Assembly: GCF_002836205.1 (NCBI RefSeq)
Contig: NZ_PJBE01000012.1
Location: forward strand, 186,001 to 250,000
Origin: Shewanella sp. Choline-02u-19
Lineage (GTDB): Bacteria; Pseudomonadota; Gammaproteobacteria; Enterobacterales; Shewanellaceae
DNA: 64,000 nucleotides
Direction: 5' to 3'
A program made the translations under genes and the position numbers. Below the pieces are notes generated by a model that did no database searches, was not told the DNA's origin, and saw nothing but the letters and a program-made list of their open reading frames with translations. How positions within the stretch are numbered: position 1 is the first letter of the stretch; each line of letters starts with the position of its first letter. Below, in pieces: positions 24,256 through 33,095 of this stretch.

Positions 24256-25107
24256 TTAGAAATAATGCACGTATTCAACGGCAACGCGATACAGTACGTC
24301 ATCAAAGCCAATCAAGTCTTGCTCTGATTCTCGGTCAATATATTGAGTGATAAAGTGCAGCAAGTTATTGTTATCAGCTAACGGCACGACCACGCTCATG
24401 TTTAGGCGGTTAAAGGTGTATGACTTACCATCTTTATAACCCCAAAGGCCATCATAACGGCTGTAATCAATGCCTAACTGCACACCAGAGTGACCAAAGG
24501 TGTAACGGTTGCTCCAAGCAAAGTAGTAGCCGTAACCTCGACGATTTAACTCATCTTCGGTAATGCCTTTATATTCGCGTGGCCAATCGTCATCTTTCTC
24601 TTCTTCGCTATATGCAACACCAAGTGTTAGGCCTAGGTCATAGTAATTGACATCACCGTAGCGATTGTTGAGTCCAAGCCCTGCAATGGCGAGTTGTTCA
24701 AATTCTTCAAGTTGCTGGCTGTTATAGTGACCTTCGTAGCGACCTACAAAGCTTAAGGTGTGGTTAGCGTTATTGTTGATATTCATGAAAGGACGTTGGT
24801 ACTGAAGCTTCATGTCCATCGAGTTACGATATCTATCTTCGTCGTATTTTTCTGAATCTTGCTCGTAATAATAAGTGCCGCGGACTCTAAAGTAATTCTT
24901 GTCTAACTGGTAGGTATTATCGTAGCGAAGGTCGTCCCAGATGACAGAGACACCCACACCTTTAGACAGGGAGCTATCAGGAGAGTCTTCATAGGTTTCC
25001 ATAGCCGTTAATATGGATATTGCAAAAGGGGAGTCAGACTCGGCTGCATTAACCTGACCTGATAAAAAGCTTGTCGCGATAACCGCGCTTAAGAGGAGGT
25101 TGTTCAT
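24256..25107 (-). CDS. Predicted outer-membrane beta-barrel protein of unknown function
   Basis: I do not recognise a named family. Using the ATG at 25107 (AGGG upstream) gives 283 aa with a clear signal peptide (NNLLLSAVIATSFLSGQVNA, cleaved before AES). The mature protein is rich in Tyr, Asp and Asn and in alternating hydrophobic strands, and ends VAVEYVHYF, the C-terminal aromatic signal of BAM-inserted barrels. An in-frame ATG at 25143 would add 12 residues. About twelve strands can be guessed. It is monocistronic. A channel or surface-sensing role cannot be distinguished from sequence. Confidence 0.75.
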   Translation of the reverse strand: MNNLLLSAVIATSFLSGQVNAAESDSPFAISILTAMETYEDSPDSSLSKGVGVSVIWDDLRYDNTYQLDKNYFRVRGTYYYEQDSEKYDEDRYRNSMDMKLQYQRPFMNINNNANHTLSFVGRYEGHYNSQQLEEFEQLAIAGLGLNNRYGDVNYYDLGLTLGVAYSEEEKDDDWPREYKGITEDELNRRGYGYYFAWSNRYTFGHSGVQLGIDYSRYDGLWGYKDGKSYTFNRLNMSVVVPLADNNNLLHFITQYIDRESEQDLIGFDDVLYRVAVEYVHYF

Positions 25108-25218
25108 AATATCCCTATTCCCTTTGTTAAAATCCAGCATCACGCTATTGAAAGTACTGTTATTTTAGCTGGATTCTTACCGAAAGGTTACAAAAACCTA
25201 GCATCACCGGCATGTTTT

Positions 25219-27162
25219 TCAAACGCTCGTCTTAATACCTAAGCTGACTTCGATATTTTCAACGCTTAATTCAACCTCTTTGGCTATCTCATCACTTTGC
25301 TGTGAGGCAGCTTGAGCATGGTCTTTAAGGCTGTTCATTGCGCTAACAAAGTCGTCCAAATAGCTGACTTGCTCTAAGGCACTATTAGCCCCTTGTTTGG
25401 CGGTTCTGGCCATATCGCTTGCTTGAAATTGCACATTTTGAGCGACTTGCCATAGGCTCTGTGCGCGTTGTCTTTGAGTCTGTGTAGCCTCTTCAATGCC
25501 ATGCACTCGTTCATCAAGGTCAGTATTAGCTTGAGTGAGCTGGTTGAGGATCTGCATAATCTCTTTTAGTGATATTTGGGTTCGTTGCGATAGATTCCTG
25601 ACCTCGTCAGCAACCACGGCAAAGCCTCTGCCTTGCTCGCCCGCTCTAGCGGCTTCGATAGCAGCATTAAGGGCGAGTAGGTTGGTTTGTTCGGCAATAT
25701 TACTAATCACATCAATGATTTTAGACACGTCAGAAACCGACGTTGTAAGGCTAGCAAGCGATTGATGGCAATGAGTGACTGCAACTTGTGAGTCTGCTGT
25801 TGCATCGAGCACGGCTTGGGCTTCTTGCTGGCTGAGCTGCATCTGCTGCATGGTTTGTTGTGCGCTTTGCTCCACTTGTCCCGAGGTTTGACTCACATCT
25901 TGTGCCAATACACGGATATGCTCAGTTTGGTCTTGTGCGGTGAGCACAATATTTTGAGTCTGCTCTGTACTGGCTGAAAGGTATGAAATACGGTTAACGA
26001 GTAAGCTAAGAGATTTGGATACATGAGTTATCTGCTCACGTTGTACCTCATCTTCTTTCTCGAAGCGCTGTAAAAGCTGGTTGAAATGGCCCGCAATTTG
26101 ACCCGTTTCGCAGCGACGCTGAATTGCCAGTCGCTCTCGACTATTGGATTCACTTAACTTGTGGAAGGCGCGGTTAAGATGTTTGAGCGGTTTAATTACC
26201 CGCCGTTGTTGCAGTATTAAATAGCCAATAGCAAAAAGAATAAGCACAGACACCATAGTATAGATAGCGATACTGAGTTCTTGCTTTAGTTGCTGATTAT
26301 GTTGCTCTTGCTCCATACCGAGCGCCAATAATAGCTGTTCGATGGTGGCGATATCCTGAGCCATTGCTTGCTGAGTACGTTGGTTTTTAATCAATAGCGA
26401 GTGGGTATTGTTGACCTCTTTGTTATAGCGATTACTTAAGCTTAATAGTTCACTGTGGGCGCTCTCTCCTATCTCTATCTCTTCTCCGCTTTCATCTCCG
26501 AGAGCAAACTCGTCAACTTCCAGCGTTTCATATATCCCGATAAGCGGCAGAGCATCGAGCTTGTCATGCCACAAGTTAAGCTCATTAATAAGGCTGTCTA
26601 ATATGGATTTCAGTCGCTGCTCTTTGCCGATCAAATACCCGTCAGTGACTTGCGATAAGTCATAGATCAAGGGTGGCAGTTCTCTGGTTAAGGCTAAGTA
26701 TTTATTGGCAAGTCGTGGCTGTTGCTGCAAGCCTTGAAGCGCATAATCAGCCAGACGACGATTGTAATCGAGCATCTCTGATTCAGCATGGGCTAATAAT
26801 TGCCTGGGATTACCTGCAAGCTTACCCGCAGCGCGATAGTCATTATCGAGGGCGATAATAAAGTGTCGAATCGAAGCTTGTAGCGGCAACACTTCAACGC
26901 TTTGTTGTTGACTGATTTGCATCTCAATTTTAGCTAAGTTGAGCTTAGCTTGTTCAAGCTTACTAGCGTCGCCACTAGTAAGGTACCTATCAAGCTCACG
27001 TCTGATTTCAACTAAAAAGGTTTTTTGGATCTGTTGTAGCTGGGAAGTTTGTTGCTCAATGAACAGCCGCTCTTCACTGCTCCAAAACACGACGCCAGCG
27101 AGTAATGCTGCAATGAGCAGCAATACAGCTGATGCAGAAAGCGATAGGGTTGATATTTTCAT
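25219..27162 (-). CDS. Methyl-accepting chemotaxis protein with large helical periplasmic domain
   Basis: A 647-aa transmembrane chemoreceptor. The first membrane helix is at about residues 9-28, the second at about 296-316 (YTMVSVLILFAIGYLIL). Between them is an all-helical sensor of about 265 residues with Gln-rich coils, longer than the usual 150-residue four-helix bundle, so it may be a double bundle of the HBM type. A HAMP linker follows (VIKPLKHLNRAFHKLSESNS), then the signalling domain with the conserved tip EQTNLLALNAAIEAARAGEQ GRGFAVVADEVRNLSQRT (split here for length). No CheR-binding pentapeptide at the end. The ligand is unknown. It stands alone. Confidence 0.93.
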   Translation of the reverse strand: MKISTLSLSASAVLLLIAALLAGVVFWSSEERLFIEQQTSQLQQIQKTFLVEIRRELDRYLTSGDASKLEQAKLNLAKIEMQISQQQSVEVLPLQASIRHFIIALDNDYRAAGKLAGNPRQLLAHAESEMLDYNRRLADYALQGLQQQPRLANKYLALTRELPPLIYDLSQVTDGYLIGKEQRLKSILDSLINELNLWHDKLDALPLIGIYETLEVDEFALGDESGEEIEIGESAHSELLSLSNRYNKEVNNTHSLLIKNQRTQQAMAQDIATIEQLLLALGMEQEQHNQQLKQELSIAIYTMVSVLILFAIGYLILQQRRVIKPLKHLNRAFHKLSESNSRERLAIQRRCETGQIAGHFNQLLQRFEKEDEVQREQITHVSKSLSLLVNRISYLSASTEQTQNIVLTAQDQTEHIRVLAQDVSQTSGQVEQSAQQTMQQMQLSQQEAQAVLDATADSQVAVTHCHQSLASLTTSVSDVSKIIDVISNIAEQTNLLALNAAIEAARAGEQGRGFAVVADEVRNLSQRTQISLKEIMQILNQLTQANTDLDERVHGIEEATQTQRQRAQSLWQVAQNVQFQASDMARTAKQGANSALEQVSYLDDFVSAMNSLKDHAQAASQQSDEIAKEVELSVENIEVSLGIKTSV

Positions 27163-27359
27163 TCCGTTGACTCACATCAAAAAGATGATGCAAGAATATG
27201 TCACTTAGATTACAAAAAAATTACAAGAAAACAGCGAATACTAACGCCATTGAATCGATGACTAATTTAGCGCTCTCTCTGGGCTTTCAATGTTAGGCGT
27301 ATTGTTGAAGATTCGATAGACGACGGCTTGAAAGAGGCTCTGATTCAATGATGGTGACG

Positions 27360-28676
27360 CTATTCTAGCGGCAGCCAAACTTGGGCGTGCAGGCCGCCTT
27401 CATTGCGATTGGTGAGAATGACTTTACCTTGGTGACGGTCAACGATTCGCTTGATAATTGCTAGACCTAAACCTGATCCGACGCTACCGCGGGCGGTATC
27501 GCCCTGAGTGAAAGGTTCGAACAGTTTGGGGATCTGATCTTCAACGATACCGGGGCCATCATCCTCAACACTAAAGCCAAGGTATTTGCCGTTAAACTGC
27601 GAGCTTATTTTGACCCAGCCATTGCCATAACGATAAGAATTTTCCACTAAATTACTTAAAATACGTTTGATAGCAATGCCTTGCATCAGAACTTGTGGGC
27701 ATTCACTTAAATCGGACTCAATGGTGCCTTCACGATTAGATTCTGCTTGGATCACGTCATTAATCAAATCGTTAATTTGTTCTAGCTCGCGAGTACCTTC
27801 TTGGTCTTGTCGTATATAGGCGATGAATTGATTGATAATGGCATCCATATCTTCAATGTCATGCACAATGCCATCTTTTAAATACTGGTCCTCTTCAACC
27901 ATCATCTCAGACGCCAAACGAATTCGAGTTAAGGGGGTTCTGAGATCGTGAGAAATCCCCGCCATTAACAAGGCTCTGTCTTGCTCTAGTTGTTTCATGC
28001 AATAGGACATCTGGTTGAACGTATTGGTCACCTCAACAATTTCACTAGAACCACTGATGGGTAAAGGCTCGGGGTAATCACCACGAGACACTGCAATTGC
28101 GGCTTTTTGTAGGCGTCTTAAAGGGCGATTTTGCTGGCGGGCAAACCACCATCCACCGGCGACACTCAAGGCGCCTATCACCATTAAGTATAGGGTGAGT
28201 GGCGAAAGGTTTTTCTCGTTCAAGCCGATGAGCGGAACTTTAATCCAAAGAGAGGGAGCTTGAGGTGGACGGATCCAAATTTCAAACTCTTCACCTTGTG
28301 CAATGCGCACTTCGGCTTCACCGCCGAGGTATTCTGACATTTGTGACGAGAGAAAACCGTAATAGGTTGCCCGTTCAATACCTGCTTGACGCGCCTCTTT
28401 TTGATTATAAAACTGCATGGCATCGTCACCCACTTTGGCATTAAGTGCGTCTACCATAGTGAGGTGTTCACGGCCAACATCGACCCCGTCGACAAACAAC
28501 AGTTTTACTTGGCGTGCAATCAGTTGGTTAATTTGTTGATAGCTCGGCTTAATAAAGTAAACCGCAACCGAAAGGTAAGACACCAATTGATTAGTCAGCA
28601 GTAAGCAGCCAATTAACATCACTGTTTGGCTGAAGGAGCTGCGGGGGACTAAGCGGTGCCACCATCTCTTTTTCAT
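27360..28676 (-). CDS. envZ: Osmosensor histidine kinase EnvZ
   Basis: EnvZ phosphorylates OmpR in response to osmolarity and pH. The ATG at 28676 gives 438 aa (an in-frame start 12 codons upstream lies inside ompR). Two membrane helices flank a periplasmic domain of about 115 residues (about 47-158). HAMP follows (NRPLRRLQKAAIAVSRGDYP), then the H box MAGISHDLRTPLTRIRLASE with His243, the same position as in Escherichia coli EnvZ, and N, G1 and G2 boxes (NLVENSYRYG, EDDGPGI, GSGLGLAI). It follows ompR by one nucleotide. Confidence 0.95.
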   Translation of the reverse strand: MKKRWWHRLVPRSSFSQTVMLIGCLLLTNQLVSYLSVAVYFIKPSYQQINQLIARQVKLLFVDGVDVGREHLTMVDALNAKVGDDAMQFYNQKEARQAGIERATYYGFLSSQMSEYLGGEAEVRIAQGEEFEIWIRPPQAPSLWIKVPLIGLNEKNLSPLTLYLMVIGALSVAGGWWFARQQNRPLRRLQKAAIAVSRGDYPEPLPISGSSEIVEVTNTFNQMSYCMKQLEQDRALLMAGISHDLRTPLTRIRLASEMMVEEDQYLKDGIVHDIEDMDAIINQFIAYIRQDQEGTRELEQINDLINDVIQAESNREGTIESDLSECPQVLMQGIAIKRILSNLVENSYRYGNGWVKISSQFNGKYLGFSVEDDGPGIVEDQIPKLFEPFTQGDTARGSVGSGLGLAIIKRIVDRHQGKVILTNRNEGGLHAQVWLPLE

Positions 28677-28677
28677 A

Positions 28678-29403
28678 CTACTTTCGTGATGAGCCATCAG
28701 GCACAAACACATAACCTAAACCCCAAACCGTTTGAATGTAGCGCGGGTTAGCAGCATCGGTTTCAATTAAGCGGCGTAAGCGTGAGACTTGCACATCGAT
28801 AGAACGCTCAAGTGCAGAGTAATCTCGGCCACGGGCAAGGTTCATCAATTTATCGCGTGATAGAGGCTCACGAGGATGACTGACTAACACTTTTAATACT
28901 GCAAACTCACCGCTGGTAAGGGCAATTGCCTCTTCGCCGTGATGCATTTCACGCGTTGCAAGATTGAGTGAGAATTCACCAAAAGTGATCTCCTCTTCTT
29001 GCTGGGTCGGTGCACCGGGTACTTCAGGCGTTTGGCGGCGCATTACCGCTTTAATCCGAGCCAGTAACTCTCGTGGATTAAAAGGCTTGGGCAGGTAATC
29101 ATCTGCACCCAGTTCTAGACCGATAATCCTATCGACTTCATCTCCCTTCGCGGTGAGCATAACGATGGGGATAGTGTTACCTGTTTGACGCAGTCGGCGA
29201 CAGATGGATAGACCGTCTTCACCAGGGAGCATCAAGTCCAGTACCAGTAGATGGAAGTTTTCGCGCTCTAATAAACGGTCCATTTGTTCGGCATTGGCCG
29301 CACTGCGGACTTGATAACCTTGCTCCATCAGGTAACGCTCCAATAAGGCGCGCAGCCTCATATCATCGTCGACAACGAGAATTTTTGAGGTTTCTTGTCC
29401 CAT
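28678..29403 (-). CDS. ompR: Osmoregulatory response regulator OmpR
   Basis: OmpR is the DNA-binding partner of EnvZ controlling porins and other envelope genes. The ATG at 29403 has AAGGA upstream and gives 241 aa; an in-frame ATG at 29448 is less likely. Receiver domain: acidic DDD near residue 12-14, phosphorylated Asp56 in LLVLDLMLPGEDG, Lys in PKPFNPRELL. The winged-helix domain includes TSGEFAVLKVLVSHPREPLS and RSIDVQVSRLRRLIE. It forms a two-gene operon with envZ and is divergent from greB, as in enterobacteria. Confidence 0.97.
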   Translation of the reverse strand: MGQETSKILVVDDDMRLRALLERYLMEQGYQVRSAANAEQMDRLLERENFHLLVLDLMLPGEDGLSICRRLRQTGNTIPIVMLTAKGDEVDRIIGLELGADDYLPKPFNPRELLARIKAVMRRQTPEVPGAPTQQEEEITFGEFSLNLATREMHHGEEAIALTSGEFAVLKVLVSHPREPLSRDKLMNLARGRDYSALERSIDVQVSRLRRLIETDAANPRYIQTVWGLGYVFVPDGSSRK

Positions 29404-29758
29404 GCGTAGGATCCTTTTTTTGCTAGGAGGGCCAATAGGTATAGGCAACTGGCTGATATTGAAAATGAATTAGCCTAATATAGCCGCTTTAATATGTTGA
29501 TGACTAGCGAGTTATTCCGCAATCGCACATTTATGTCGTTAAGACTAAATGAATCGAGTTGTTAAGGTATTGAAACATTTAGTAATAATTCTTTTGTTTG
29601 ACTGTATTTGAAATTGTAACCAAATTGAACAAATTGCTAATATAAATGCTCACAAGTTGACGCAACATTTCTGCCGCGTTGTAAAGTGCCTCGACAGAGC
29701 TGAATTATGCTATGATTTTTGGCCTCAGATTATCGTTAACCTTTAAAAAGTAGTCCGT
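29404..29758. other. Divergent intergenic region ompR-greB
   Basis: 355 nt with no gene. The ompR-proximal half is AT-rich. On the greB side a TTGACG...TGTAAA pair with 17-nt spacing (around 29657) and an extended -10 (see separate entry) are visible. No riboswitch-like structure noted. Confidence 0.5.
29708..29716 (+). promoter_or_regulatory. Extended -10 element upstream of greB
   Basis: TGCTATGAT matches the extended -10 pattern TGnTATnnT closely and lies 42 nt before the greB ATG, giving a leader of about 35 nt. No good -35 is needed for such promoters. Confidence 0.45.
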
Positions 29759-30244
29759 ATGAGAACAAACATCGTCACCCGAGCAGGTTTCGAAAAATTG
29801 CAGAAAGAGCTGAATTACTTATGGCGCGAGCTTAGACCTGAAATCACTAAGATTGTCAGTTGGGCTGCGAGCTTAGGCGATCGAAGTGAAAATGCGGACT
29901 ACACTTTTAACAAGAAGAAACTGCGAGAAATAGACCGTAGAGTGCGTTATTTGCGCAAGGCCATCGAAAATACTAAAGTTGTCGATTATTCACCAGCGCA
30001 AGAAGGTAAGGTCTTTTTTGGTGCTTGGGTTGAGATTGAAAATGATGCTGCTGAGAAGCGGGTATTTAAAATCGTCGGATATGACGAGATCTTTGGCCGT
30101 AATGACTACATCTCGATTGATTCCCCTATGGCGCGTGGTCTGTTGAAAAAAGAGGTTGATGATGAAGCCGTGATCCATACGCCTGTTGGCGAACAGGTAT
30201 GGTATATCAACCGTATCTCCTATCAAGGATTTGAGGAGGCTTAG
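29759..30244 (+). CDS. greB: Transcript cleavage factor GreB
   Basis: GreB enters the secondary channel of stalled RNA polymerase and stimulates transcript cleavage. The 161-aa product has the N-terminal coiled coil with the acidic tip SLGDRSENADYTFNKKKLRE (the catalytic Asp/Glu pair is in the D-x-x-E of the tip) and the C-terminal FKBP-like domain with VFFGAWVEIENDA and SPMARGLLKKEVDDEAVI. FFGAWVE rather than GreA-type motifs, and location next to ompR, identify GreB. Confidence 0.95.
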   Translation: MRTNIVTRAGFEKLQKELNYLWRELRPEITKIVSWAASLGDRSENADYTFNKKKLREIDRRVRYLRKAIENTKVVDYSPAQEGKVFFGAWVEIENDAAEKRVFKIVGYDEIFGRNDYISIDSPMARGLLKKEVDDEAVIHTPVGEQVWYINRISYQGFEEA

Positions 30245-30396
30245 CAAGCAAGATTGCAGCGGCCTCACAGATTAAAGATCAATTAAATTAGCCAAATAGA
30301 TTCCTCATCGATAAAACAGCGATTAGTGACATTAAAATTGCTTCTCAGCTGTGTTATCTTGAGCGTAATATTACCTTTTTGGCATCACTTCTATAT

Positions 30397-32736
30397 ATGC
30401 ATAACATTGCACAGCTTATTGCTGAAGAACTTAACGTCCGTCTTCAGCAAGTTAACGACACTATTAAATTACTGGATGACGGTGCAACAGTACCGTTTAT
30501 TGCGCGCTACCGTAAGGAAGCAACGGGTGGGCTTGATGATGTGCAGTTGCGCACGCTGAACAGTCGCCTTAGCTATTTACGAGATTTAAATGAGCGCCGC
30601 AATGTTATTTTGTCGAGTATTGAAGCGCAAAGTAAGTTAACGCCTGAGCTAAAAGCTGCAATTAATGCCGCTGACAGTAAAACGCGCCTAGAAGATCTTT
30701 ATCTGCCTTACAAACCTAAACGCCGTACTAAGGGTTTGATAGCGATTGAAGCGGGAATTGAGCCATTAGCGGACTTTTTACTGGCTAATCGAGATGCTGA
30801 TTGTGACGCTAAAGCGGCTGAATATTTTAATGTTGATGCCGGTTTCAGCGAGGCTAAAGCCGTATTAGATGGCGCCCGTTTTATCTTAATGGAACGCTTT
30901 GCTGAAGATGCTGAATTACTGCAAAAAATTCGTACTCACGTTGAGCAAAATGCCGTATTAGAAAGCCGCATGTCTAAAGGCAAAGAGAAAGAAGGTGCTA
31001 AATATCGAGATTACTTCGAGCATTCTGAAAAGTTAACCAAAGTCCCATCGCATCGCGCCCTTGCAATGCTACGCGGCCGCAATGAAGGCATGTTGAGCCT
31101 AAGCGTGAATGCTGACCCAGATAAAGAAGTCAAACAAGCAAGTTACTGTGAAGTCATCATTGCTGAACACTTCAAACTTGCAATTAAAGACACCGCAGTC
31201 GATCAATGGTTGAAAACGGTTGTTGCTGCAACTTGGCGAGTAAAAACAGCGTTGCAGATGGAAACCGAGTTTTTTGGACGTATGCGTGATAGTGCCGAAA
31301 CGGAAGCGATTAACGTCTTCGCGCGTAATTTAGGCGATCTTCTTATGGCAGCCCCAGCGGGCGCCAAAGCCACTTTAGGCTTAGATCCGGGTCTTCGTAG
31401 TGGCGTTAAGGTTGCGATAGTGAATAACACTGGCAAACTGGTCGCACACTCCACTATTTTCCCTCATGCTCCGCAAAAACAGTGGGATAAATCGTTAAGA
31501 ACCTTAGCTAACTTAGCAAAGATGCATAAGGTTGAGCTGATTGCTGTCGGCAATGGCACGGCATCTCGCGAAACAGACAAGCTCGCGGCCGAGCTCATCA
31601 CCTTAGTTAAAGCCGAACTACCGACATTGACCAAAGTGATGGTCAGTGAAGCGGGCGCTTCTGTGTATTCAGCCTCTGAGCTAGCCTCGGAAGAGTTTCC
31701 TGATGTTGACGTGTCTATTCGTGGTGCAGTGTCGATTGCGCGTCGTTTACAAGACCCATTGGCAGAGCTTGTCAAGATAGAGCCAAAGGCCATTGGTGTT
31801 GGTCAGTATCAGCACGATGTGAGCCAAAGCATGCTTTCAAGTTCACTCGAGGCGGTTGTTGAAGATTGTGTAAACAGCGTTGGTGTGGATGTGAATATGG
31901 CGTCAGCGCCGCTGCTGGCACAGGTGGCGGGCTTAAATAAAACACTGGCACGCAATATTGTCAGATACCGCGATGAACAAGGACAGTTCACCAATCGTAA
32001 AACACTGCTAAAAGTGGCACGTTTAGGGCCTAAAGCCTATGAGCAAGCTGCGGGTTTTTTACGGATCAACGATGGTGAAAACCCACTTGATGCATCATCA
32101 GTACATCCTGAGGCGTATTCACTGGTTGAATCTATCGCGAGTGCAAAACAGCAATCTGTTGCGACGTTAGTAGGGAATACTGAGCTGCTAACCAGTTTAG
32201 AGGCTAAAGACTTCATCAGTGGCGATTTTGGTTTACCGACGGTGACCGATATTTTGCTTGAGTTAGACAAACCTGGACGCGATCCGCGTGGTGAGTTTAA
32301 AACAGCCACCTTTAAAGATGGCGTTGAACAGATTAATGACCTAAAGCCTGACATGGTATTAGAAGGCGTGGTGACCAACGTCACCAACTTTGGCGCCTTT
32401 GTTGATGTTGGCGTGCATCAAGATGGCTTAGTGCATATCTCATCGATGACTGAGAAGTTTATTGATGATCCGCATAAAGTCGTGAAAGCGGGCGATGTGG
32501 TCAAAGTTAAAGTGATGGAAGTCGATGCTGAAAGGCGCCGAATTGGCCTCAGTATGCGACTTACCGATAAAGCCGGCGAAGCGCCGAAAGCTGCACCTCG
32601 GCCCGCAAATAATGGTACTAAACATAAAGGCTCAAAACCGCAATCTCAGCCGCAGAAAAATGTTAAGCCAAAGCAGACGACCAATGCCGCGATGGGCAAT
32701 GCGTTTGCAGATGCCTTTGCTAAGATGAAAAAATAA
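30397..32736 (+). CDS. tex: RNA-binding transcription accessory protein Tex
   Basis: Tex is a conserved S1-domain protein linked to transcription, homologous to eukaryotic Spt6. I use the ATG at 30397 (MHNIAQLIAEELNV), giving 779 aa; an ATG at 30379 would add six residues. Order of domains: N-terminal HTH region with TVPFIARYRKEATGGLDD, YqgF-like domain with TLGLDPGLRSGVKVAIV, HhH region (LLAQVAGLNKTLARNIVRYR), and a C-terminal S1 domain (LEGVVTNVTNFGAFVDVGVH). A basic, Ala/Pro/Lys-rich tail follows. Not obviously cotranscribed with greB. Confidence 0.95.
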   Translation: MHNIAQLIAEELNVRLQQVNDTIKLLDDGATVPFIARYRKEATGGLDDVQLRTLNSRLSYLRDLNERRNVILSSIEAQSKLTPELKAAINAADSKTRLEDLYLPYKPKRRTKGLIAIEAGIEPLADFLLANRDADCDAKAAEYFNVDAGFSEAKAVLDGARFILMERFAEDAELLQKIRTHVEQNAVLESRMSKGKEKEGAKYRDYFEHSEKLTKVPSHRALAMLRGRNEGMLSLSVNADPDKEVKQASYCEVIIAEHFKLAIKDTAVDQWLKTVVAATWRVKTALQMETEFFGRMRDSAETEAINVFARNLGDLLMAAPAGAKATLGLDPGLRSGVKVAIVNNTGKLVAHSTIFPHAPQKQWDKSLRTLANLAKMHKVELIAVGNGTASRETDKLAAELITLVKAELPTLTKVMVSEAGASVYSASELASEEFPDVDVSIRGAVSIARRLQDPLAELVKIEPKAIGVGQYQHDVSQSMLSSSLEAVVEDCVNSVGVDVNMASAPLLAQVAGLNKTLARNIVRYRDEQGQFTNRKTLLKVARLGPKAYEQAAGFLRINDGENPLDASSVHPEAYSLVESIASAKQQSVATLVGNTELLTSLEAKDFISGDFGLPTVTDILLELDKPGRDPRGEFKTATFKDGVEQINDLKPDMVLEGVVTNVTNFGAFVDVGVHQDGLVHISSMTEKFIDDPHKVVKAGDVVKVKVMEVDAERRRIGLSMRLTDKAGEAPKAAPRPANNGTKHKGSKPQSQPQKNVKPKQTTNAAMGNAFADAFAKMKK

Positions 32737-32778
32737 CGGCTTATATCGACAACGTTATCTGTAACCTCTGTGAATAGA

Positions 32779-32813
32779 AAAACACCGACAATATTTAATA
32801 TTGTCGGTGTTTT
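32779..32813 (+). terminator. Strong terminator after tex
   Basis: AAAACACCGACAATATT is followed, after one base, by its exact reverse complement ending GGTGTTTT. The 17-bp arms form a very stable hairpin with A and T tails, 42 nt after the tex stop. Confidence 0.9.
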
Positions 32814-33095
32814 CGTATATTCCACGTAAATGATTGTTGTTTAAGTAAATTAATCTATTTTTAATATGACTGTATTAAGATGGATATTGAAGATTTTAGC
32901 GTGCAGAAATGTGCTCTAAACAGGATAAACCGATAAAGGCTGCAGCATAATGCCTAAATAGCTTGAATTAAACGCAGTAAAGGATATGTTGTAAGCCGTT
33001 TGATATTTGAAACTTATTATCGACAAGGAGGTCTTAACTTTACTTTTAAACGCTTTATAGAAAGCGATAATTTAAAATGATTAGGATTAACTATT
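32814..33095. other. Leader region of the LTA-synthase-like gene
   Basis: About 280 nt, AT-rich, with no gene. It contains a perfect Shine-Dalgarno-like AAGGAGGT at 33025-33032 that is not followed by a usable start codon. Nothing else recognised. Confidence 0.4.

Noticed and set aside
33025..33032. Perfect Shine-Dalgarno AAGGAGGT in the leader of the LTA-synthase-like gene
   Set aside because: No ATG, GTG or TTG follows at usable distance; the nearest ATG (33077) is out of frame and 45 nt away.
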